Assembly: GCA_022361135.1 (NCBI GenBank)
Contig: JAKSBM010001061.1
Span: 1 to 8,492 of the forward strand
Direction: 5' to 3'
Length of the DNA stretch: 8,492 nucleotides
From: Desulfobacterales bacterium
GTDB taxonomy: Bacteria > Desulfobacterota > Desulfobacteria > Desulfobacterales > Desulfobacteraceae
Part shown: in pieces, positions 1 to 5,271 of the stretch
Layout of the letters: every line of letters starts with the position of its first letter
Position numbering within the stretch: the stretch's first letter is position 1
Notes under the pieces: generated by a model
Seen by the model: the letters and a program-made list of their open reading frames with translations, nothing else
Told to the model about the DNA's origin: nothing
Database searches by the model: none
Translations under genes and position numbers: made by a program

Positions 1-350
1 AGAAAATCCGCCAGCAGGACATCCCCACCAAGTTTCGGACCATGCTCACCTCCCTCTATACCAATTTTGCCAAGGTGGTGCCCGTGGCTGAAATCGGGGG
101 GACGGATCTGGAGGCCGCCCTGGGGAAACTGGGGTTTTCCCAGATGTCCGAGCTTTCCACCACCCTGGATGTGATGACCGACGTGAATGGGAAATTGTCC
201 CAGGTCCTCAATGCCATGCTCTCCGATGTAACCCAGGGGCTTGACGGGGTGAAAATTGTGGATGGGGAAGCGTTGAGCGACGGCGCCTTCAGCGCAGAAA
301 AGGAAATGGAATACCTGTCCAAGCGGCGGGCCCAGTGGACCAAGGGGTAG
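1..350 (+). CDS. C-terminal end of an unrecognised helical protein (5' partial)
   Basis: The reading frame is open from base 3 to the TAG at 348-350, giving 115 visible residues. The first internal ATG, at 42, has no convincing ribosome binding site, so the gene almost certainly starts upstream of the window. The visible part is rich in Leu, Ala, Ser, Thr and Glu and looks mostly helical, with spaced hydrophobic residues through the segment containing SELSTTLDVMTDVNGKLSQV. It ends in a charged tail (KRRAQWTKG). There is no membrane span, cysteine or recognisable catalytic motif. It ends 12 bases before the next gene, whose ribosome binding site begins at the base after this stop codon, so it is probably the upstream member of the same operon. 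Function is unknown. It could be the tail of a coiled-coil or periplasmic structural protein, but nothing in the sequence proves this. Confidence 0.75.
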   Translation, partial: KIRQQDIPTKFRTMLTSLYTNFAKVVPVAEIGGTDLEAALGKLGFSQMSELSTTLDVMTDVNGKLSQVLNAMLSDVTQGLDGVKIVDGEALSDGAFSAEKEMEYLSKRRAQWTKG

Positions 351-355
351 GGAGG
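351..355 (+). promoter_or_regulatory. Strong ribosome binding site for the secreted helical protein
   Basis: GGAGGTGA lies at 351-358, a full-length match to the anti-Shine-Dalgarno sequence, with 7 bases between GGAGG and the ATG at 363. It starts at the base after the upstream stop codon. It fixes the start of the 363-1055 gene and suggests that gene is well translated. Confidence 0.85.
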
Positions 356-362
356 TGAATCC

Positions 363-1055
363 ATGAGAGTCTTAATGTGTATATTATTGATTGGTGTGGG
401 AACGGCCGGTACAGCCATTGCCCAATCCAGCCAGTTTGAACGCTATTCCACCATGGGGCGGGAAGCCCTTCTGGAGGAAACCCGTGGGGTGACCCGGGAA
501 ATCCAGGGTATTTTCAACGAAGGCAAGATGGCTGGGGCCCAGGCCCGCATTGATTTTTCCGATTATTTTTCAAACCTGAAGAAGATTTTCCTCTACGGAG
601 CCCGGCTGGCGGTCTATGCCGATTACGAGGCCGATTTGGAGTTTGCCCGGGAAAATGCCCTTTTCAAGGGACTCCCTGAAGTCCCGGGTCGGGAGAAAAG
701 GAAAAATAAAACCTTTATATCTGAAAAATACGATCAGATGCGGGCCAATGTCCAGGAGGAGATCGCCACCTATGAGGATTTGATCCTCCTGGGGTTGGAA
801 GCCTGTGAAAGCCAGGCCGAGAGTGAGTTGAGTCGGTTCATTCAAGACCAAAACTTCCGGAAACGGGTCCAGCGTTACCTGGCCGGGAGTAAGGATTACC
901 GCAATTATCTGGAAAAGATGGAGGCCTTGTCCCAGGGCTGGCCCGAGCTGGTGGACCGGATCCGGCACCAACTTTCCCTGTGGCAGGAGCGGGGAAATTA
1001 CCCGGCCGATCCCCTCATCGACCTGGACATTACCGAGGCGGTGACCCAGTCATGA
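363..1055 (+). CDS. Secreted, mostly helical protein of unknown function
   Basis: This gene encodes 230 residues. The N-terminus is a clear Sec signal peptide: Arg at position 2, a hydrophobic core over about residues 4-16, and a likely signal peptidase I site after AIA (residue 20), giving a mature protein of about 210 residues. The mature part is highly charged and predicted mostly helical, with a basic stretch at 110-117 (REKRKNKT) and heptad-like segments around 120-165 and 165-205. It has one cysteine in the mature part (C148) and no recognisable enzymatic motif. The start is fixed by a strong ribosome binding site. Its stop overlaps the start of the next gene (ATGA at 1052-1055), so the two are translationally coupled. 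Being secreted and encoded just ahead of a membrane-anchored transducer-like protein and an ExbB/ExbD-like pair, it is probably a periplasmic component of the same machine. That role is inferred from context only. Confidence 0.85.
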   Translation: MRVLMCILLIGVGTAGTAIAQSSQFERYSTMGREALLEETRGVTREIQGIFNEGKMAGAQARIDFSDYFSNLKKIFLYGARLAVYADYEADLEFARENALFKGLPEVPGREKRKNKTFISEKYDQMRANVQEEIATYEDLILLGLEACESQAESELSRFIQDQNFRKRVQRYLAGSKDYRNYLEKMEALSQGWPELVDRIRHQLSLWQERGNYPADPLIDLDITEAVTQS

Positions 1056-2143
1056 TTTCCCCAATTCAAGTCATAAAGAACAGGGCGGGCATGCGGATTA
1101 CATTGATCTCCCTTCTGGTTTTCGGATTGATCCTCTTTTCCATGGCCCTGATCCATAAAATGGCAAGGAACATGGATCCGGTCCGCATGGTGGTGGAGCA
1201 TATTTTTGAACCTGCGCCCCCCCATCGCCGGCCCCTGCCCGATACCCCGGAAAAGGACGGGCCTGGGAAGGGGGCCATGGAAGCGGAAGCCCAACCCAGG
1301 GCCGTTGGGCCTAAAGAATTGCCCCAAACCCGGGAAGGTCAGGCCGATCAAAACCCAATGCCTTCCCAGGCCTTTTCAGCAACGGAGGAGGTGTCCGGAG
1401 CAGAGCCCCAACCCCCTTTGGCGGAAGCGGGGGCTGTTTCCGACGATGGGGCTGAGATCACCGCCTCCGTTGCAGATCTGCCTTCCTCCTCTCCCCCCCG
1501 GGTCGCCCTGGAGTCCCTTTCTTCCCAAAAGATTTCCAAAAAAGAGGTCACCCTGGCCTCCAAGCTCTATTTTGATGCATTGGCGGCCTGGCAACAATTG
1601 GGGCAGGGGGCAGGGGGAGAAGCCGGGCGGGTGGGGCTGAGTCTCCATAATCTCGAAGACGTCTACGAGCTGTTTCAGATGAAGGTGGTGGCGGTGAAGG
1701 ACGGGGTGCCCCACACCGACCTGGCCGATGGATCCCGGGTGGCCCTGCCTGCCCTGGAAGAGTTTTCTTCCACCTGCTTTCTGGTCTCTTCCCCCTGGGA
1801 AAAATGGGGCCGGGCCTTGGCGCGCTTTGGTTTCAAACGGGGGGAGAATGTCCAGGTTCGCTATTACACCTATGGGATGGTCCGCAATGCCATTTACGCC
1901 CGTGCCTTCCAGGCCTTTGAATGGGGGCTGAACCAATTGGGATTGCCCAGGGACACTCCGCCGACGGATGCCCTGGTCACCGGCCGGGTCTGGGCCTTGA
2001 ACCGGGCAGAAGGGGGGCGGTTCGGGGTTTTCGTTCCCGGACAGGTGGCCTTTTCTTCGGGGCAGACCATTGCCGTGGATCCGGGGCAATGTTTTGCAGA
2101 TGACCGGGATGTCGGGGCCCTCATGGCCGCCGGCCTTCTTTAA
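1052..2143 (+). CDS. Single-span inner-membrane protein with Pro-rich linker and periplasmic domain (TonB/TolA-like layout)
   Basis: The frame opens further upstream (ATG at 980), but the start at 1052 is preferred. It overlaps the upstream stop as ATGA and places the membrane span near the N-terminus, giving 363 residues. The order of parts is a short basic cytoplasmic N-terminus (1-15), one membrane span (about 16-35), a low-complexity linker rich in Pro, Ala, Glu and Gly (about 52-155), and a compact C-terminal domain (about 165-363). That domain contains two cysteines, C242 and C347, which could pair in the periplasm. This is the layout of TonB and TolA. Those proteins carry Ser-x3-His in the span; here Ser30 and His35 are separated by four residues, so the match is imperfect. 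The C-terminal domain does not resemble the TonB or TolA C-terminal domains to my eye. Its position just before the ExbB/ExbD-like pair supports a role as transducer or motor-associated protein. This role is inferred. Confidence 0.8.
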   Translation: MISPIQVIKNRAGMRITLISLLVFGLILFSMALIHKMARNMDPVRMVVEHIFEPAPPHRRPLPDTPEKDGPGKGAMEAEAQPRAVGPKELPQTREGQADQNPMPSQAFSATEEVSGAEPQPPLAEAGAVSDDGAEITASVADLPSSSPPRVALESLSSQKISKKEVTLASKLYFDALAAWQQLGQGAGGEAGRVGLSLHNLEDVYELFQMKVVAVKDGVPHTDLADGSRVALPALEEFSSTCFLVSSPWEKWGRALARFGFKRGENVQVRYYTYGMVRNAIYARAFQAFEWGLNQLGLPRDTPPTDALVTGRVWALNRAEGGRFGVFVPGQVAFSSGQTIAVDPGQCFADDRDVGALMAAGLL

Positions 2144-2156
2144 AACTAAAATTGTT

Positions 2157-2161
2157 GGAGG
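2157..2161 (+). promoter_or_regulatory. Ribosome binding site that decides the ExbB-like start
   Basis: GGAGG lies 10 bases before the ATG at 2172. An earlier in-frame ATG at 2070 would add 34 residues lying wholly within the upstream coding sequence. It lacks such a site and would place a long tail before the first membrane span, so 2172 is the better start. Confidence 0.7.
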
Positions 2162-2171
2162 ATGCGCATCC

Positions 2172-2750
2172 ATGGAATTTATTCAATGGTTCCTGGGAAA
2201 TTTCGGAATCTTTTTCGGCTCTCTTTTTTTGATTTACCTCTATTTGATGATCCGCCGGATTATTTTATTGGTGGATGTCCTCCGCCACGTTCCCCGACAG
2301 GTTGAGAATTGTTCCCCGGGAGGATTACCGGATTTTCTCCAGCCCTTGTTGGAGCATCTCCGCACCGTGTCCACATTGAATCCCGAGCGAACCTCCCTGG
2401 CCGCCGATGCGGTCTGGGCCGAGTTGGATTGTCGGGTTTCCGTCCATTTCCAGGCCGTGTCGGGGTATGTGTCCACCATTGTCCTGGTGGGATTTGCCGG
2501 TACGATTTTCGGTTCAATTGGGGCCTTTAATGAAATGTTCCAGGGGCTGAGCCAGGGAGAGCCCGGCGCCCAGGTCTTTGCGGCGGCCTGGAACAAGGGA
2601 TTGTCCACGGCCCTCTATACTTCACTGGGGGCGGCTGCCATGGGCAGTGGGATCCTCACCCTCCTGGGCTCTCGGTTCCTTCTGACCCGGGCCAAGCGGC
2701 TGGAGGCCATTGTGAGCCTGGAGATCTGCCGGGTCCTGGAGGAGGGATAA
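2172..2750 (+). CDS. MotA/TolQ/ExbB-family proton channel subunit (short form)
   Basis: This encodes 192 residues, shorter than typical TolQ (about 230) or ExbB (about 240). Three membrane segments fit the family: TM1 at about 7-36, TM2 at about 97-120 and TM3 at about 143-170, with a cytoplasmic loop of about 60 residues between TM1 and TM2. TM2 carries the hallmark Gly-Thr motif in GFAGTIFGSIGAF (residues 107-119). TM3 begins with GLSTALYTSLG (143-153), which aligns with the GIAEAL-x-x-T segment of TolQ/ExbB, so T111 and T150 (or S151) would be the pore polar residues. Family members form pentamers that surround an ExbD/TolR/MotB dimer and convert the ion gradient into motion in the inner membrane. 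The next gene is exactly such a partner and overlaps by one base (TAATG). Family assignment is confident; which process it powers is unknown. Confidence 0.88.
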   Translation: MEFIQWFLGNFGIFFGSLFLIYLYLMIRRIILLVDVLRHVPRQVENCSPGGLPDFLQPLLEHLRTVSTLNPERTSLAADAVWAELDCRVSVHFQAVSGYVSTIVLVGFAGTIFGSIGAFNEMFQGLSQGEPGAQVFAAAWNKGLSTALYTSLGAAAMGSGILTLLGSRFLLTRAKRLEAIVSLEICRVLEEG

Positions 2751-3199
2751 TGCCGCGGCGGCAGCGCAATGGGATCTCCACCACCCCCCTGGCCGGGGAT
2801 CCGGGCAAGGATTTGTTTGCCTATTTATTTTTATTGATCATGGTCTTTGCCTTCATGCTCCTCATGTCCGGCCAGGGGGACGGCAATGCCAGGCCGGGGC
2901 CGGACCAGGCAAGGGCCGGAACTTCACAGCCATTGCTCGCCCCAATGGAGCAGGTGGCGGAATTGGTGGAGGAACAGGGGCGGATTTCTTTGCGATACGG
3001 TGACCAAAGCTATGATCCCAAGGCAGATTTTCAGCGGCTGGTGGATGACCAGCGGATTCAAACCCATTCGGAGGGGAAAAAAATCATCTATGTCCGACAT
3101 CGAGTCGGTTCGGAAATCCGGCTGTCCCAATATTTAAAAACCTTTGAATTTTTGTCCGCCAACCAGGTGGGGGTGGCCTTTGCCCGGGAGGATCCATGA
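2750..3199 (+). CDS. ExbD/TolR-family motor partner
   Basis: This encodes 149 residues, about the size of ExbD/TolR. The layout is a short basic cytoplasmic N-terminus (MPRRQRNG), one membrane span (about 22-40) with Asp21 at its cytoplasmic edge, a short flexible Pro/Ala/Gly linker (41-65) and a small alpha/beta periplasmic domain (about 66-149). In ExbD, TolR and MotB an Asp at this position takes and releases the proton, and Asp21 is the only candidate. The C-terminal part follows the ExbD pattern: a strand pair around ISLRYGDQSYD, a helix, a strand KIIYVRHRVG, a helix and a final strand VGVAFARE. It starts inside the stop of the ExbB-like gene (TAATG at 2748-2752), with GGAGGG just upstream at 2741-2746, so equimolar coupled synthesis is likely. 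The TM Asp is followed by LFAY rather than the usual V-M-L-V type residues, so it is a divergent member. Confidence 0.82.
   Translation: MPRRQRNGISTTPLAGDPGKDLFAYLFLLIMVFAFMLLMSGQGDGNARPGPDQARAGTSQPLLAPMEQVAELVEEQGRISLRYGDQSYDPKADFQRLVDDQRIQTHSEGKKIIYVRHRVGSEIRLSQYLKTFEFLSANQVGVAFAREDP
3186..3191 (+). promoter_or_regulatory. Ribosome binding site inside the ExbD-like gene
   Basis: GGGAGG lies 4 bases before the ATG at 3196, within the last codons of the ExbD-like gene. It fixes the start of the transglycosylase gene, whose ATGA overlaps the upstream stop. Confidence 0.75.
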
Positions 3200-3948
3200 A
3201 ACGGGTTATCCTGCTCCTGGGCTTTTTTTTCTGCCTGGGCCGGGAGCCGGTTTGGGCCGGGGGAAATGATGATCCCTGGGCACGGCTGCGGCGCATGTAC
3301 GTTGCCGTGGATTCCCAATCCCCTTCCGTGGAAATGGTCGCCCAAAGGGATCCCTGGCAGCGGCTCCGGGCCATTTATCTTCCCTTTTCCCAGGCCGAGG
3401 AACGCCGGGCTGCGGTGGATTCCGAGGCCCGGAAGGGCTTTGTCCGAAAGTTTCACCAGGGTCTTGCCCCCTACCAGGGGATCATTGACCAGGCGTCGGA
3501 GCGTTTTGCCGTCCCCCGGGCCGTGATCATGGCGGTGATCATGGTGGAATCCGGCGGGAATGCCGGGGCACGGACCCATCTGAGTTCCGCCAAGGGGCTG
3601 ATGCAGACCATCGATGCCACCTTTGCCCTGGCCCGCAGGGAATTGGCCGACATGGGCATCCATATTTCAAATGATCCCTTTGATGCCGAAGCCTCCATCA
3701 TGGCCGGTACCTGGTACTTGAGCCGCATGTACGACCAATGTTTTTCCGACGGCCGCATGGTCCACCGGGATCCTTCCCGGGTTTCATCCTGGCGCTTGCC
3801 CCTGGAATATTATTATGCCGGCCCCCGCCACGGGGTGAAGCCGGCCAACAAGATTCTCGTTTTTTCAAAGGGGAAGAAGCGAATCATTGACAAGGCGGGG
3901 TATTCCGCCAAGGTACTGAAGTGGGTGGACCTCATGGGGGAAGGGTGA
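3196..3948 (+). CDS. Secreted SLT-type lytic transglycosylase
   Basis: This encodes 250 residues. A signal peptide covers about 1-21 (cleavage near VWA/GG) with no lipobox, so the product is probably soluble in the periplasm. The catalytic domain runs from about 90 to 245. It shows the family motifs in order: catalytic Glu118 within VESGGN (117-122), GLMQ (134-137), a helix AEASIMAGTWYLSRM (164-178) and the substrate-cleft motif YYYAGP (205-210). Such enzymes cut the MurNAc-GlcNAc bond of peptidoglycan and leave 1,6-anhydroMurNAc ends. Before the domain, a motif DPWxRLRxxY occurs twice (26-35 and 52-61), exactly 26 residues apart. A similar W-x-R-[IL]-R motif occurs near the N-terminus of some MltD-like enzymes, as far as I recall. 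The gene overlaps the ExbD-like gene by four bases, so the enzyme is made together with the motor and may open the wall for an envelope-spanning assembly. Confidence 0.9.
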   Translation: MKRVILLLGFFFCLGREPVWAGGNDDPWARLRRMYVAVDSQSPSVEMVAQRDPWQRLRAIYLPFSQAEERRAAVDSEARKGFVRKFHQGLAPYQGIIDQASERFAVPRAVIMAVIMVESGGNAGARTHLSSAKGLMQTIDATFALARRELADMGIHISNDPFDAEASIMAGTWYLSRMYDQCFSDGRMVHRDPSRVSSWRLPLEYYYAGPRHGVKPANKILVFSKGKKRIIDKAGYSAKVLKWVDLMGEG

Positions 3949-3971
3949 TCCCGTCCGTTGACACCGGGATC
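3947..3971 (+). terminator. Possible short stem-loop after the transglycosylase gene (weak)
   Basis: GATCCCG (3947-3953) and CGGGATC (3965-3971) form a perfect 7-bp stem around an 11-base loop, overlapping the stop codon. There is no T-run directly after it; the nearest is TTTT at 3991. It might be a weak attenuator or an RNA end-stabilising hairpin, or just chance. Confidence 0.25.
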
Positions 3972-3999
3972 CTTGGCCGGGCAGGGGGAATTTTCGTAT

Positions 4000-4087
4000 T
4001 TGACGATATTTTTCCTTAAGTGTTGAGATTGTCAGGATTATTTTGTATGTCAATGTCATGGCTTTCTTAACATTTCCTTTCCGGAGG
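4000..4087 (+). promoter_or_regulatory. AT-rich intergenic region with a sigma-70-like promoter candidate and ribosome binding site
   Basis: The 150 bases between 3948 and 4099 are the longest non-coding gap in the + strand cluster, and from about 3991 on they are clearly more AT-rich than the flanking genes. TTGAGA (4023-4028, 5 of 6 to consensus) is followed after exactly 17 bases by TATGTC (4046-4051, only 3 of 6). A second -35-like TTGACG at 4000-4005 has no good -10 partner. GGAGG at 4083-4087 precedes the GTG start at 4099 by 11 bases. This suggests the downstream pair can be transcribed separately, but no clear operator is visible. Confidence 0.35.
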
Positions 4088-4098
4088 TATGATCCGAG

Positions 4099-5205
4099 GT
4101 GAAAAAATCCCGGACCTGGTTTCCACTCTGGGCATGTGTGGTCTGTATCGTATGGGCGGGGCTGGGCTGCCGTCCGGTTTCCCTTCCCGAGACCCCCACC
4201 CAGCGTAACCAAAAAATCCATGGGCTCATTGAAGCCACCCTTTCTTCATTGGGGAGCCGGGGGCTGGCAGCCACCCCCTTTGGCCTGGTTCCGGGATCTG
4301 CCCTTCAGAACAATCCCATCCCCCGCCTGGAGGAACAACTTCTCACCCAATTACGGGCCAGACTTTCCCAATCCCACGAATACATTGCACTTTCCCGTGC
4401 CCAGTGGAATACCCTGGTCCTGGGCCGCCCCCTTTCGGCCAAGGGCCGGGGAAAAATGCGTGGGGCATTGATTGAAAATATCACCCTCTTTGTGGCCCGT
4501 GTCCAATGGGATCCCGTTTCCCATGGGGTTGATCTTCAAATCCAGGCCTTGGATGCCCGGGGACGACACCTTCCCGGGGTCGGCGGTCGATCTTCCGTGG
4601 CCCTGGGGCCGAACCATGATTTATTGCGGTCAAATGGGACCAGTGCCTTCATTCCCCGGGGAAGCCGGGGGAATCCCTATGATTCCCTGGCTGAACTGGC
4701 CCGGGGGGTGGCCCTGGAGTGGGGGGAACAGACGGTGTCCAAGATCATGGACCGAGATGCCGGGGTGGATCCCCGGGAAATCCAGGCCATGATCTGTCCG
4801 GTGGGGCCTGTCTTCCCGGGGCGGGATTTCATGGGGGCCCTCCAGCAGGCATTGGTGGGGATATCGGGGATGGATTTTGTCCTGGGGCCCGGGGACCTGC
4901 CCGGGGTGGTTGTGGGACAGGATTTTCAGGCGGGATATTTTGATACCGACTTTGAGCCGTTTGTTTCACCCCCATTGCTCCTTCTGGTTCAACTGAGACA
5001 GGCCGACCGGGATATTCACCACCTAACCCTGAGGTCGGTTTGGCAGGAAAGCCCCCTGGTGGATGCCCATGGCGGCCTGATCCCCCATGACCGTGCCGGC
5101 CGTTATGTGACCGGGGCCGTGGCCGGGGCATGGTTCAGGGGAAAGCCGGGGGAAGATGGAGCCAAGGGGGACTGGAAGGGATTGCTGGACCGGGGGTTTG
5201 ACTAA
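4099..5205 (+). CDS. Putative envelope lipoprotein, possibly with a CsgG/LpoB/FlgO-like fold
   Basis: This encodes 368 residues from a GTG start that has GGAGG 11 bases upstream; no in-frame ATG near the signal peptide competes. The N-terminus is basic (KKSR), then hydrophobic, and ends AGLGC with Cys24. It is a lipobox-like site, but the -3 residue is Gly rather than the usual Leu. Residue +2 is Arg, not Asp, which fits outer-membrane sorting under the E. coli rule. Residues about 75-165 have a helix (RLEEQLLTQLRARL), a strand-like IALSR, and a beta hairpin across ENITLFVARV and GVDLQIQALDARGR. This order recalls LpoB, CsgG and FlgO, where a helix, a conserved strand and a hairpin describing a 'parameter of G' repeat occur. 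The C-terminal half is unrecognised. It may be the outer-membrane partner of the upstream motor or of the next gene. Lipoprotein status is moderately supported and function is unknown. Confidence 0.75.
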   Translation: MKKSRTWFPLWACVVCIVWAGLGCRPVSLPETPTQRNQKIHGLIEATLSSLGSRGLAATPFGLVPGSALQNNPIPRLEEQLLTQLRARLSQSHEYIALSRAQWNTLVLGRPLSAKGRGKMRGALIENITLFVARVQWDPVSHGVDLQIQALDARGRHLPGVGGRSSVALGPNHDLLRSNGTSAFIPRGSRGNPYDSLAELARGVALEWGEQTVSKIMDRDAGVDPREIQAMICPVGPVFPGRDFMGALQQALVGISGMDFVLGPGDLPGVVVGQDFQAGYFDTDFEPFVSPPLLLLVQLRQADRDIHHLTLRSVWQESPLVDAHGGLIPHDRAGRYVTGAVAGAWFRGKPGEDGAKGDWKGLLDRGFD

Positions 5206-5271
5206 ATGGACAGGAGATGGCGGTGGGGCAATGGGAGGATAACCATGGACAGGCTGGGGGAAAACCAATGA
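5206..5271 (+). promoter_or_regulatory. Short coupling reading frame ahead of the CsgG/TolB-like gene
   Basis: The 62-base gap holds a 21-codon frame starting at ATG 5206, directly after the upstream TAA, and ending at TGA 5269-5271. That stop overlaps the ATG at 5268 as ATGA. Inside it, GGGAGG (5233-5238) is well spaced (6 bases) before a second in-frame ATG at 5245, giving an 8-codon peptide with the same stop. The 9-base sequence ATGGACAGG occurs at both starts. The best ribosome binding site in the gap thus serves the mini-frame, not the downstream gene directly. Translation of the real gene may therefore rely on ribosomes ending at the overlap. Confidence 0.4.

Noticed and set aside
980..1054. 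Upstream ATG that would lengthen the transducer-like protein by 24 residues
   Set aside because: The extra residues overlap the preceding gene and form a Gly/Arg/His-rich stretch; the ATGA overlap at 1052 gives a sensible membrane-protein N-terminus.
1376..2173. Long open frame on the - strand (265 codons) opposite the transducer-like gene
   Set aside because: It is rich in Pro, Gly and His from reading GC-rich codons backwards, has no ribosome binding site, and lies fully opposite a better-supported gene in the operon.
2172..3199. Zorya-type phage defence or flagellar MotAB assignment for the motor pair
   Set aside because: The ExbB-like protein has no long C-terminal tail, the ExbD-like protein has no OmpA/peptidoglycan-binding domain, and no helicase or nuclease partner is present in the window.
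3958..3986. TTGACA at 3958-3963 as a promoter -35 element
   Set aside because: No -10-like sequence occurs 16-18 bases downstream; the region is GC-rich (GCAGGG at the expected place).
5217..5267. Upstream ATG extending the CsgG/TolB-like protein by 17 residues
   Set aside because: It would bury the signal peptide behind a polar stretch, and its purine-rich bases sit too close to the ATG.
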